From Sphaerisporangium flaviroseum (GTDB lineage Bacteria; Actinomycetota; Actinomycetes; Streptosporangiales; Streptosporangiaceae): a DNA stretch of 64,000 nt. The position numbers were made by a program, and so were the translations under genes. The stretch is taken from NCBI RefSeq assembly GCF_039537005.1, contig NZ_BAAAZR010000001.1, forward strand, positions 1,116,001 to 1,180,000, written 5' to 3'. The notes under the pieces are model-generated. The model did not search any database, was not told the origin of the DNA, and saw nothing but the letters and a program-made list of their open reading frames with translations. This document shows, one piece after another, positions 8,422-16,772 of the stretch. The number at the start of each line of letters is the position of its first letter. The stretch's first letter is position 1.

Positions 8422-9933
8422 CTACTGGACGATGGCGAGCATGACGTCGGACGCGACGGGGCGGTTCTCCGGACGCTTCTCCAGGCACCTGCCCACCACC
8501 GTGGCCAGCGTGGGCGGCAGCGCGGACAGGTCGGGCTGCTTGGTGAAGATGCGGTTGAACACCGCGGCGATGTTGTCCTCGCCGAACGCCGGCCGGCCGG
8601 TGGCGGCGAACACCATGGTCGCCGCCCAGCTGAACACGTCAGACTCCGGTCCGACGCGCTCGCCGGAGACCTGCTCGGGAGACATGTAGGCAGGCGTGCC
8701 CAGTACACCGCTGGAGGTGGCGGTGGCGTTGTCGAGCACGCGCGCGATGCCGAAGTCGACCACTCGGGGACCGTCGGCGCCGATCAGGACGTTGCTCGGC
8801 TTGAAGTCGCGATGGACGATGCCGGCACGGTGGATGGCGGCGAGCGCGCCCACCGTGCCCAGCGCCAGCCGTACCAGCCCGTCGTGGCCGCGTGGCCCGC
8901 GGTCCCGTACGAGCTGTTCGAGCGACGACCCTTCGACGTACTCGCTGACGATGTACAGCCGCTGGCCCGCGATGTCCGCGTCGATCACCCGGGCGGTCGA
9001 GAACGGCGCGACCCGGCGGGCCGCTTCGACTTCCCGGAGGAACCGCTGCTGGGCTCCGGTCTCCGTGGCGAGCCGGGCGTGCAGGACCTTGATCGCCACA
9101 CGTGTGCCCTCGGGGGTCTCTGCCAGGTAGACGGCGCCCTGGCCGCCGTGGCCCAGGACGCCGATCAGCCGGTAGCGCCCGATGTGGTCTGGTTCCCCGG
9201 CCGGCAGGGGCCCCGGCGTCTGCGTGGGAAGCGTCGAGGCGTTGTGCAGACTCTGCGGAGTGTGCGTGCTCGGGGTGTGCGTGCTCGGGGTGTGCTGCTG
9301 CCGTTGCTGGGGCGGGCGCGCCGGTTGGTCCCGCGGCGGTGCGTGCGGGTGCCGCTGGGGAGCGGCGCCCGGACGGTGCTGGTTCGGTGCGGTGGGGGGA
9401 CGCTGCCCCATCGGAGCGGCGTTGGGGCGCTGCTGGTCCGGCGGAGCGGCGTTGGGGCGCTGCTGGTCCGGGCCCGTGCCGGGGCGGGGCTGGTTCTGGT
9501 ACGGCGGCCGGGGGTGCTGCGGTGGCCGCACATGGTGCGGCGGGTACGGCACCGGCGGGAAGTGCGCCGGGCGGTAGCCCTGCGGGGGAGGAGGGAAGGA
9601 GGCGCCGCGCGGCGCCCCGGGCGCGAAGACGGCCGAGCGGATCGCCAGCGAGTGGATGAGCCCGCCGATCCAGGTGGTGAACAGGCAGGCGACGACGAGG
9701 AGCGCGGCCCAGTCGGGGAAATCCTGTGCCTCGGCATAGGCGATGACGAGTACGAAGAGCATTAAGAAGCTCAGGAGATAGAGCAGCGCGGCCACCGCGA
9801 TCATCGGGGCGCGCTTCCGGTAGGCCGCGTAACCGATGGTGAACGGCGTGGCGGCCCCACAGGTGAACAGCGGAGCAAGGGCCCAGACGACGCTGATCGC
9901 GGTGGTGGACTGCGAGGGCCTGGCTAGCTGCAT
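8422..9933 (-). CDS. Membrane-anchored Ser/Thr protein kinase with inverted domain order
   Basis: 503 aa. Residues 1-120 hold about four membrane helices, starting with a segment (WALAPLFTCGAATPFTIGYA) shared with the protein at 11272-12414. Residues 130-245 are a Pro/Gln/His-rich linker with short repeats, and residues 250-503 form a Hanks-type kinase: glycine loop GHGGQGAVY, Lys in VAIKVL, HRDFKPSN, DFGIAR and the GTPAYMSPEQ activation segment. All catalytic residues are present. Usual actinobacterial PknB types have the kinase first and the helix after it; here the order is reversed. ATG 9933 is chosen because a TATTCT -10 box lies 7 nt upstream, which predicts a leaderless mRNA. Confidence 0.88.
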   Translation of the reverse strand: MQLARPSQSTTAISVVWALAPLFTCGAATPFTIGYAAYRKRAPMIAVAALLYLLSFLMLFVLVIAYAEAQDFPDWAALLVVACLFTTWIGGLIHSLAIRSAVFAPGAPRGASFPPPPQGYRPAHFPPVPYPPHHVRPPQHPRPPYQNQPRPGTGPDQQRPNAAPPDQQRPNAAPMGQRPPTAPNQHRPGAAPQRHPHAPPRDQPARPPQQRQQHTPSTHTPSTHTPQSLHNASTLPTQTPGPLPAGEPDHIGRYRLIGVLGHGGQGAVYLAETPEGTRVAIKVLHARLATETGAQQRFLREVEAARRVAPFSTARVIDADIAGQRLYIVSEYVEGSSLEQLVRDRGPRGHDGLVRLALGTVGALAAIHRAGIVHRDFKPSNVLIGADGPRVVDFGIARVLDNATATSSGVLGTPAYMSPEQVSGERVGPESDVFSWAATMVFAATGRPAFGEDNIAAVFNRIFTKQPDLSALPPTLATVVGRCLEKRPENRPVASDVMLAIVQ

Positions 9934-9940
9934 ATCGCGA

Positions 9941-9946
9941 AGAATA
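9941..9946 (-). promoter_or_regulatory. -10 box of a leaderless promoter for the kinase gene
   Basis: On the minus strand TATTCT lies exactly 7 nt before ATG 9933. The sequence TATTCTTCGCG just before the start is repeated, with the same spacing, before the gene starting at 12414. No Shine-Dalgarno is seen. This matches actinobacterial leaderless promoters, where transcription starts at the A of the start codon. Confidence 0.55.
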
Positions 9947-9969
9947 CGGAGATAGGCCGTAACACGCAT

Positions 9970-11230
9970 GTTTTTGCCGGCACGGTAACGGGAGGAGTTC
10001 TGCGCCGTGACGGAGGAGGAGCGGTGCCGTCGCGGAGAGCTGTGCTGTCGTGGACGGAGGGGTTCTGTGTTGGCTGCGGGGTGGTGCGGTGGCTCGTCGG
10101 GGTGGGTGGGGTCGGGGGATGGACGGAGGCGATCTGTGCCGGATGGGGATTGGTGCTGTGGCTCGTCGGGGTGGGGGGATGGTTGGAGTGTTTGATCAAC
10201 CTGTTTGGCCCTCCCGGCACCCGTTTGATTGGGGTGCCCGGTTGATGCCCACCCCGGGTGGGGGTCCATCGGGAGGCGGGAGTGGGGGTTCCCGGAGCGA
10301 GGGGAGGCCGGGCTGTCACGGACGGAGGAGTTCTGCGCGGTCGTGGGCACGGACTGCGTCTTTGGGGTGGAGGGGTCCTGCGCGGTCGCGGGCACGGTTG
10401 GGGTGGAGGGGTCCCGCGCGGTCACGGAGGAGGAGCGGTGCTGTCGCGGAGAGCTGGACGGAGGCGATTTGTGCTGGATGGGGATCGGTGCGGTGGCTCG
10501 TCGGGGTGGGTGGGGTCGGGGGGGTGGGGGGATGGTTGGAGTGTTTGATCAATCTGTTGTGGCCCTCCCGGCACCCGTTTGATTGGGGTACCCGGTTGAT
10601 GCCCGCCCAGGTGGAGGGTTGATCGGGAGGCGGGAGTGGGGGTTCCCGGAGGGAGGGGGAGGCCGGGCTGTCACGGACGGAGGAGTTCTGCGCGGTCGTG
10701 GGCACGGACGGCGTCTTTGGGGTGGAGGGAGTTCTGCGCGGTCACGGAGGAGGAGCGGTGCCTTCGGGGTGGAGGAATTCTGCGCGGTCGTGGGCACGGA
10801 CTGCGTCTTTGGGGCCGAGGGACTTGCGTCCTCGCGGACTGTGATTGATCCCAACCTGGGTGGGCGACACCTGGGTACCCCGATCAAACGGGTGCCGGGA
10901 GGGCCTCTCCTCGGTTGATCAAACACTCGGACCATGTCCCGATGCCACCCACACCAGGCGCCTAAGCATTGATCCTCACCTAGGGAATCCCGCCCGCGTC
11001 ACGCTCACCTATACCAGGAAGATCCTCGGCCTGCCTCATCCGCCGGTGGCCTCGGCTTCCCTCTTTCGCCGGCGGCTCCGGCTTCCTTGGTTCACACCGG
11101 TGACCCCGGCATACTGCGTCCACCGATGACCATGGCTTCCCTCGTTCACACGCGGTGACCCGGCATGCTGCGTCCACCGATGACCACACGCGTCCTGGTC
11201 CCAGATGGCCCTTGACCCCGGTGAGCGACA
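9970..11230. repeat. Non-coding field of long direct and inverted repeats
   Basis: A 1.3-kb region without a credible gene. A block of about 250 bp occurs twice in direct orientation 353-355 bp apart: ATGGTTGGAGTGTTTGATCA at 10179 and 10532, GGCCCTCCCGGCACCCGTTT at 10207 and 10561, GTCACGGACGGAGGAGTTCT at 10315 and 10670. Part of it recurs a third time inverted at about 10872-10935, including GGGTACCCCGATCAAACGGG. From about 11040 to 11200 a different family of roughly 60-bp repeats follows (CTGCGTCCACCGATGACCA at about 11116 and 11170). Reading frames through it are low-complexity and differ between copies, so I treat it as non-coding. Confidence 0.8.
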
Positions 11231-11271
11231 ACGGGGTACCCCGATGAGACGGTGACGCCGGCGGTGAATGG

Positions 11272-12414
11272 TCAGGGAAGGTAGATGGTGAGCTCCACCA
11301 GGTCGGCGGTGAGTTGCGGGGGGAGATCGACGGCGATGGACACGTCCTCGGCGGAGATGAAGCTTCCGACGCTGGCCCGCGCCTCGACCACGCGCGCCGC
11401 CAGCTCGGCGTTCATCCCGGGCAGACCCGCGATCACCTCCGCAGACGCGTGGTTCACGTCCACGAGCCCGCCGTCGTCGTAGTGGCGCGGCAGGTCGGGG
11501 CGGCCGATGCGCAGCTCGCGCGCCAGCGCCGGGTCGCGTTCGACGAGCTCGCGAGCCTGCTGCCGCAGCTCACGGCGGTGCTGGGCGAAGGCCACGGCGT
11601 AGTCGTTGGGCGAATCGGAGCGATCGAAGACCTTGTTGCGGATGATCAGCGAGTGGATCGTGCCCCCGAGCCAGCTTCCGCCCGATCCGAGGAACGCGAG
11701 CAGCGCCAGCCACGCCGGTGTGGGGCCGACGTCGTCCGTCACCACGGCCAGCAGGAAGGCCACCATGCCGAGCGCGTAGATGCCCGCCGAGATCCACAGC
11801 ATCGTGCTGCGCAGCTTCGCCGCCGCGTATCCGATGGTGAACGGTGTCGCGGCACCGCAGGTGAACAGGGGTGCGAGGGCCCAGAACACGCTGCCCGCGC
11901 TGGAGGGCTGGGGTGGCGGGACGTGGGGCGGCGGAATGTGGGGCGGGAACGGGGGCTGGGGGCGGCCGCGTGGATCACCTGGCCCCGTCGGGCCGTACGG
12001 ACCCGGGGTGGGCCGGTTGTACGGCGTGACACCGTGCTGGTCGCGGAGCGGCGGGAGGAACGGCGGGTTGCCGTGCCGAGGGTCCGGCGGCGCGTACGGC
12101 GGGCGACCGGCGTCGGGACGGGCCTGGCCACCGTACGGTGAAGGCCCCTGCTCGGGACCCGGCCGGTCGTACGGTGAAGGCCCCTGCTCGGGACCCGGCC
12201 GGCCGTACGGCGAACGGCCCTGGCCGGGGCGGGGGTCGGCGAGCGGAACGCGCCGGTTGTCCTGGTGTGGTGGCGTCTGAGGCGCGCGGCCCGGTAACGG
12301 CCGGCCCGTCTGGCGCCGACGCGGAGCGGTTGGACCGTTCGGATCACCGGGATCAGGGGGCGGGCTTCCTGGTGGCCCCGATCCCGGGCCCCCGTGGCCG
12401 TTGGTCGAGTGCAT
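11272..12414 (-). CDS. Membrane protein with C-terminal helix-hairpin-helix (ComEA-like) domain
   Basis: 380 aa. Residues 1-165 are Pro/Gly/Arg-rich with a 36-bp in-frame duplication (nucleotides about 12132-12205). Residues 170-260 contain three to four membrane helices beginning with WALAPLFTCGAATPFTIGYA, the same segment as in the kinase at 8422-9933. A charged stretch follows, then residues about 310-380 form a ComEA-type helix-hairpin-helix (VDVNHASAEVIAGLPGMN ... FISAEDV). Such a domain binds DNA or serves as a protein contact. ATG 12414 is chosen because TATTCT lies 7 nt upstream. Function unknown; shared promoter design and membrane domain link it to the kinase. Confidence 0.75.
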   Translation of the reverse strand: MHSTNGHGGPGSGPPGSPPPDPGDPNGPTAPRRRQTGRPLPGRAPQTPPHQDNRRVPLADPRPGQGRSPYGRPGPEQGPSPYDRPGPEQGPSPYGGQARPDAGRPPYAPPDPRHGNPPFLPPLRDQHGVTPYNRPTPGPYGPTGPGDPRGRPQPPFPPHIPPPHVPPPQPSSAGSVFWALAPLFTCGAATPFTIGYAAAKLRSTMLWISAGIYALGMVAFLLAVVTDDVGPTPAWLALLAFLGSGGSWLGGTIHSLIIRNKVFDRSDSPNDYAVAFAQHRRELRQQARELVERDPALARELRIGRPDLPRHYDDGGLVDVNHASAEVIAGLPGMNAELAARVVEARASVGSFISAEDVSIAVDLPPQLTADLVELTIYLP

Positions 12415-12421
12415 AACGCGA

Positions 12422-12427
12422 AGAATA
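12422..12427 (-). promoter_or_regulatory. -10 box of a leaderless promoter
   Basis: TATTCT on the minus strand, 7 nt before ATG 12414, within TATTCTTCGCG also found before the kinase gene. No ribosome binding site is visible. Leaderless initiation is inferred from the spacing. Confidence 0.5.
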
Positions 12428-12574
12428 CGGCGTTCCCTGTCGTCGTGCATCGGCCACAAGGACCACATGCCAAGCCGGATAACTACCTAAAAATCGTGAT
12501 GATTGTGGAAAACCGGGGGACGAGGGGCGCCTGCGCATTCACGAGGACGCTTATGTGCGCCATGATGTTGAACC

Positions 12575-13675
12575 GTGGCTCGTATACCAGGAGAAGGGCT
12601 GGCGAAGGGACTGGCTGTCACTCTTCGCCACATGCTGAGCAGGGCGGACACGCAGCAATACCCTGAGGTACGACCTGATCTGCCTCCCCGTAGCCGTGGT
12701 GTCATCGGCCTGGTCGAGGAGAACTGCACGGTCTGCATGCTGTGCGCCAGGGAGTGCCCCGACTGGTGCATCTACATCGACTCCCACAAGGAGACGGCAC
12801 CGGCCCCCGAGGGCGGACGCCCGCGCGCCCACAACGTGCTCGACCGGTTCGCCATCGACTTCTCGCTGTGCATGTACTGCGGGATCTGCATCGAGGTGTG
12901 CCCGTTCGACGCGCTCTTCTGGTCACCCGAGTTCGAGTACGCCGAGCACGACATCCGTAACCTCCTCCATGAGAAGGACAGGCTCGGGGAATGGGCGCAG
13001 ACGATCCCGATCCCACCCCCGCACGAACCTAACGCCGAACCTCCCAAGGAGATCGCCGCCGCCTCCCGGCCCCCCCGCGAGCGCCCCGGCCCTCAAGGGG
13101 GCACGACCAGGGGTGCTGCTTCCGGTACGACCAGTGGGATTGCCTCCGGTACAACCAGTGGGGCTGCCTCCGGTACGACCGGGGGGGCCGCTTCCGGTAC
13201 GACCGAGCCCGCCCGGCCGGTCACGGGTCCCCATGCGGGCCACGCCGCCGTACGGGCGATCAGACCCCCCGGCGCCCTACCGAAGAAACCGACTCCCACC
13301 GAACCGGCATCCACCGCGCCCGCCAGCGGCGAACCGGCGTCCACCGAGCCCGCTCGTAGTGAACCGGCGTCGAGCGAGGCTTCTCGCATCGAACCGGCGT
13401 CCACCGCGCCCGACAGCGGCGAACCGGCGTCCACCGCGCCCGCTCGTAGTGAACCGGCGTCGAGCGAGCCTCCTCGCATCGAACCGGCGTCCACCGCGCC
13501 CGACAGCGGCGAACCGGCGTCCACCGAGCCCGCGTCGGCCGGGCCGGTGGCGGGTGAGCCGTCCGCGAGGGCCGAGGGCCCGAAGGGGCCCGAGGACACC
13601 GGGTCGCCGCCGCCCAAGGGGCCTCGAAGAGCGGAGGAGCCGCCGGAGTCGTCCGGACCGGCGGAGGAGTCGTGA
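12575..13675 (+). CDS. nuoI: NADH-quinone oxidoreductase subunit I with long repetitive tail
   Basis: Ferredoxin-like subunit carrying clusters N6a and N6b. Cysteine sets at 51/54/57/61 and 99/102/105/109 are complete, so both [4Fe-4S] clusters should form. The core ends near residue 160; the remaining ~200 residues are Pro/Ser/Thr/Glu-rich and built from two in-frame repeat families. Total 366 aa against about 180-200 normally. GTG 12575 is the first start after an in-frame stop and begins the family's usual IPGxGLAKGLAVT segment; its Shine-Dalgarno is weak. The gene is separated from nuoH by 9.7 kb. The stop overlaps nuoJ by 4 bp (GTGA). Confidence 0.95.
   Translation: MARIPGEGLAKGLAVTLRHMLSRADTQQYPEVRPDLPPRSRGVIGLVEENCTVCMLCARECPDWCIYIDSHKETAPAPEGGRPRAHNVLDRFAIDFSLCMYCGICIEVCPFDALFWSPEFEYAEHDIRNLLHEKDRLGEWAQTIPIPPPHEPNAEPPKEIAAASRPPRERPGPQGGTTRGAASGTTSGIASGTTSGAASGTTGGAASGTTEPARPVTGPHAGHAAVRAIRPPGALPKKPTPTEPASTAPASGEPASTEPARSEPASSEASRIEPASTAPDSGEPASTAPARSEPASSEPPRIEPASTAPDSGEPASTEPASAGPVAGEPSARAEGPKGPEDTGSPPPKGPRRAEEPPESSGPAEES
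13113..13208 (+). repeat. 24-bp in-frame tandem repeat in nuoI
   Basis: Four copies of a 24-bp unit coding for GAASGTTS-like octapeptides (positions about 13113-13208). Copies differ at a few bases, mostly keeping the reading frame. It lies in the disordered tail of NuoI. Confidence 0.85.
13297..13545 (+). repeat. 30-bp/90-bp hierarchical in-frame repeat in nuoI
   Basis: A 30-bp element coding for EPASTAPASG-like decapeptides is repeated about eight times. Sets of three form a 90-bp higher-order unit (types ending DSG, ARS, PRI) that is itself duplicated almost perfectly, which indicates recent expansion. Confidence 0.85.
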
Positions 13676-14211
13676 CGTTCGCGGCGCCGGGCCTGTGGCC
13701 GCCGACCCCGCAGGAGATCGTCTTCCTGCTGCTGGGCGTGGTGGCGGGCGGATCGGCGCTGCTGGTCGTCACCACCCGGCAGATCGTGCACGCGGCCCTG
13801 TGGCTCGTCGTCTCCTTCGGCGCGCTCGCCGGGTGCTATCTGGTGCTCACCGCCGAGTTCGTCGCCTGGGTGCAGGTGCTGATCTACGTCGGAGCGGTCG
13901 TCGTGCTGCTGCTGTTCGGCATCATGCTGACGCGCGCGCCGATCGGCCCGTCCACCGACCTGAACTCCGGAAACAAGGTCGCGGCCCTGGTGGTCGCGCT
14001 GGCGACCGCGGCCGTCCTGGTCACCACCGTGATCGGCGGTTTCCACACCGCCTACACCCCGCTGGTGCCGGGTCAGGGCGGCGCCGAACCGCTCGGGGCG
14101 AGCATCTTCAGGAACTGGGTCCTGCCCTTCGAAGCGCTGTCGGTGCTGCTGCTCGCCGCACTGATCGGCGCGATCGTGCTCTCCCGTACCGACATCGGCG
14201 GAAAGGACTGA
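13672..14211 (+). CDS. nuoJ: NADH-quinone oxidoreductase subunit J
   Basis: Membrane subunit of 179 aa with five predicted helices. The family segment around AEFVAWVQVLIYVGAVVVLLLF (residues 61-82), which contains the pi-bulge helix, is clear. GTG 13672 overlaps the nuoI stop (GTGA), and one base separates its stop from the nuoK GTG, so translation is probably coupled. Length and core are normal; this subunit lacks the repeat extensions seen in NuoI, NuoK and NuoM. Confidence 0.94.
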   Translation: MTFAAPGLWPPTPQEIVFLLLGVVAGGSALLVVTTRQIVHAALWLVVSFGALAGCYLVLTAEFVAWVQVLIYVGAVVVLLLFGIMLTRAPIGPSTDLNSGNKVAALVVALATAAVLVTTVIGGFHTAYTPLVPGQGGAEPLGASIFRNWVLPFEALSVLLLAALIGAIVLSRTDIGGKD

Positions 14212-14212
14212 C

Positions 14213-14677
14213 GTGCACGTCGTCTACCCCGCCGTGCTCGCCGCGCTGCTGTTCTCCATCGGCGTGTACGGCGTGCTGGCCCGGCGTAACACGATCCTCG
14301 TGCTGATGTCGGTGGAGTTGATGCTCAACGCGGTCAACCTCAACCTCGTCGCCTTTGACGTGTGGCTCAGGGACAGGATCCACGGGGGTCAGGTGCTGAC
14401 CCTGTTCGTCATCGTGATCGCCGCCGCCGAGCTTGGAGTGGGCCTGGCGATCGTCCTCGCGGTGTATCGCAACCGGCAGACCATCGAGATCGACCGCATC
14501 CGCGATCTCACCGAGCCCGGCGGTCCAGGCGACGACGGCCCCGCGCCCGGTGATCCGCCCCAAGGGGACCCCTTCCCGGGCGGCCCGGCCACCGCGGGCC
14601 CCTCGGCGGAACCCGGCGCTTCACGGCGGACGAGCGGGTCACCGGAAGTGTTATCGGCCAGGGACGGTGCGTCATGA
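14213..14677 (+). CDS. nuoK: NADH-quinone oxidoreductase subunit K with C-terminal tail
   Basis: Antiporter-like small membrane subunit. Residues 1-100 contain the three helices of the family, with the conserved glutamates in SVELMLNAVNLN (helix 2) and AAAELGVGLAI (helix 3) that are needed for proton transfer. Residues 101-154 form a Gly/Pro/Asp-rich tail not found in ordinary NuoK (about 100 aa). GTG 14213 follows the nuoJ stop by one base. The stop lies in an ATGA overlap with the repeat-derived reading frame at 14674. Confidence 0.94.
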   Translation: MHVVYPAVLAALLFSIGVYGVLARRNTILVLMSVELMLNAVNLNLVAFDVWLRDRIHGGQVLTLFVIVIAAAELGVGLAIVLAVYRNRQTIEIDRIRDLTEPGGPGDDGPAPGDPPQGDPFPGGPATAGPSAEPGASRRTSGSPEVLSARDGAS

Positions 14678-14808
14678 CCGGCGTGGTCGGTAGGGGCGGT
14701 GCTGTCATGACCGGCGTTGTCCGTGGAGACGGTGCTGTCATGATCGGCGTTGTCCGTGGAGACGGTGCTGTCATGATCGGCGTGGTCGGTAGGGACGGTG
14801 CGTCATGA
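14674..14808 (+). repeat. 33-bp minisatellite forming a 44-codon frame between nuoK and nuoL
   Basis: Start-like TCATGAYCGG boxes have their ATG at 14674, 14707, 14740, 14773 and 14805: three steps of 33 bp and a last one of 32 bp. The array makes one open frame of 44 codons that begins in an ATGA overlap with the nuoK stop and ends in an ATGA overlap with the nuoL start (14805). The flanks GGGACGGTGCGTCATGACCG are the same at both ends, so the array looks like multiplication of the original nuoK/nuoL junction. Whether the peptide (MTGVVGRGGAVMTGVV...) is made is unknown; the frame would carry ribosomes from nuoK to nuoL. Confidence 0.8.
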
Positions 14809-16772
14809 CCGGCATGGTCGGTGTGGCCGCGGCCGTTGTGCTGCTGCCGTTTCTGGCGGCGGTGGCCGGCCTGCTCGGGACCCGGAGGCTCTGGGGCGGC
14901 GGCGGCCCACCCGGGGCGATCCTCCCACCGGTCTACCGTAGGGCGGCGTGGACGGCCGTCCTGCCCACCGCGATCTCCACCGTGCTGGCGATCTGGCTGC
15001 TGGCCGGCCTCTGGGCGGGCAACGCCCTGCCCCGCGGCACGGCCTCCTACGGTGGTGCCGGCTCGCCGTGGTGGGGTGACACGCTGCCCGGGGTCGTCCA
15101 GGGCACGCTGTCGGTGATCGGCACCGGCGGGATCCCCATCAGCGTCGGCCTGCGCGTGGACGGCCTCGCCGCCCTCATCGCCGTCCTGGTGACCGTGGTG
15201 GCGCTCGCCGTGCAGGTGTATTCGGTCGGATACATGCGCCACGAGCCGCGCTACCCCTCCTTCAGCGCCTTCATCAGCCTGTTCACCAGCGCCATGCTCC
15301 TGGTCGTCTACGCCGATGACCTGCTGGTCCTGTACGTGGGCTGGGAGATCATGGGCCTGTGCTCCTACCTGTTGATCGGCCACTGGTGGGAGGACCGGGC
15401 GAACTCGCGGGCCGCGGTCAAGGCGTTCCTCGTCACCCGTATCGGCGACGTCGGCTTCCTCTTCGGCATCTTCACGCTCGGCCTGGCCGCAGGCAGCTTC
15501 CGGATCGACGACGTCCTCGCGCGGGTGCCGCAGATGCCCACCGGCATCCTGGTGGCGGCGACGATGCTGCTCCTGCTCGGGGTGGCGGGCAAGAGCGCCC
15601 AGGTGCCCCTGCACACCTGGCTGCCCGACGCGATGGCCGGTCCCACGCCGATCAGCGCGCTGATCCACGCCGCCACGATGGTCGCCGCGGGCATCTTCGT
15701 CGTCGCCCGCCTCTACCCCGCCTTCCTGGGCGCCCGGCCCACGCTGGACCTCCTCGCGGTGATCGCCGCCCTGGGAATGCTCGGCGCCGCGCTGGCGGCT
15801 CTGGCGCAGGACGACCTCAAACGGGTGCTCGCCTACTCCACGATCAGCCAGCTCGCGTACATGGCGGGAGCCCTGGCGGCCGGGTCCGACCAGGCCGCGA
15901 TCTTCCACCTGATCACCCACGGCGCGTTCAAGGCGCTGCTGTTCCTGTGCGCGGGCGCGGTGATCCACGCCGTCGGATCGAACCTGATGAGCGACATGGG
16001 CGGGCTCCGGCGCACCATGACCATCACCTTTCCCGCCATGACCATCGGCTTCGCCGCTCTGATGGGACTGCCTCCCGCCAGCGGCTTCTTCAGTAAGGAT
16101 GCCGTGCTGGCCTCGATCGAGCACGCCGCCATCGAACCGGGGCGGCTGACCGACGCCGCCGCCTGGCTGCTGTACGGCTGCGCGCTGCTGACCGTGGCCG
16201 TGACCGGCGCCTACGCGACCCGCGCATGGCTTCGCACCTTCTTCGGCGAGAGCCGGGTGCAGAGCGTCGCGCTGCCCGAGCCCGAGCCCGGGGTCGCGCA
16301 CGTATGGGACGGCCGCGAGGCCCCGGCGACGATGCTGTGGCCGATAGGCGTGCTCGCGATCCCCGCGCTCCTCCTAGGGCTCGCCGGCGTCGGCCTGGTC
16401 GAATGGTCGTCCGCGGTGATCAGCCTGGTCGTGGCGCTGCTCGGTGCGAGCGCCGTCTACGCGGCCTGGCGCTCCGACCCGGTGACCGACCCGGCTCGCG
16501 TGCTCGGGCCGCTCCGGGTCCCGGCCGAGCAGGCGTTCTACGTGGACGCGGTGTACTCCCGGGTCCTGGTCGCCCCGGTGCTGTGGCTGGCCCGCCTTGT
16601 GGCCCGTACGGATGACACGGTCGTAGACGGGGCGGTGCGCGGGTCGGGCAGCGTCGCGGTGGGCGTATCGGGGCTGCTGAGACGCGCGCAGACGGGCAAC
16701 GCCCAGCTCTACCTGACCGGCGTCCTGGCCGGTGTGCTGATCATCGTCGTGGGAGCGGTGGTGCTGGGATGA
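14805..16772 (+). CDS. nuoL: NADH-quinone oxidoreductase subunit L
   Basis: Largest antiporter-like membrane subunit, 655 aa, with about 16 membrane helices and the long lateral helix near the C terminus. Conserved proton-channel segments are present: YVGWEIMGLCSYLLIGHWW near residue 180, VAGKSAQVPLHTWLPDAM near 260, and PISALIHAATMV with the broken helix 7 just after. In-frame upstream sequence is closed by a TAG in the repeat array, so ATG 14805 is the start. The stop overlaps nuoM by 4 bp (ATGA). Confidence 0.96.
   Translation: MTGMVGVAAAVVLLPFLAAVAGLLGTRRLWGGGGPPGAILPPVYRRAAWTAVLPTAISTVLAIWLLAGLWAGNALPRGTASYGGAGSPWWGDTLPGVVQGTLSVIGTGGIPISVGLRVDGLAALIAVLVTVVALAVQVYSVGYMRHEPRYPSFSAFISLFTSAMLLVVYADDLLVLYVGWEIMGLCSYLLIGHWWEDRANSRAAVKAFLVTRIGDVGFLFGIFTLGLAAGSFRIDDVLARVPQMPTGILVAATMLLLLGVAGKSAQVPLHTWLPDAMAGPTPISALIHAATMVAAGIFVVARLYPAFLGARPTLDLLAVIAALGMLGAALAALAQDDLKRVLAYSTISQLAYMAGALAAGSDQAAIFHLITHGAFKALLFLCAGAVIHAVGSNLMSDMGGLRRTMTITFPAMTIGFAALMGLPPASGFFSKDAVLASIEHAAIEPGRLTDAAAWLLYGCALLTVAVTGAYATRAWLRTFFGESRVQSVALPEPEPGVAHVWDGREAPATMLWPIGVLAIPALLLGLAGVGLVEWSSAVISLVVALLGASAVYAAWRSDPVTDPARVLGPLRVPAEQAFYVDAVYSRVLVAPVLWLARLVARTDDTVVDGAVRGSGSVAVGVSGLLRRAQTGNAQLYLTGVLAGVLIIVVGAVVLG

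Noticed and set aside
7723..9765. 680-codon plus-strand frame
   Set aside because: Runs opposite the 470-aa protein gene and the kinase, which have clear motifs on the minus strand; the plus frame is Arg/Gly-rich without similarity.
9934..10425. N-terminal extension of the kinase frame
   Set aside because: It crosses the repeats as Pro/Ser/Thr-rich sequence; the leaderless -10 box before 9933 and the start of the membrane domain support the shorter protein.
10007..10918. Several overlapping frames of 60-190 codons in the repeat field
   Set aside because: Each differs between repeat copies, lacks ribosome sites and consists of Gly/Trp/Arg-rich low-complexity sequence.
13113..13545. CRISPR-like repeats
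   Set aside because: The units are contiguous, in frame and without unique spacers; they are coding minisatellites.
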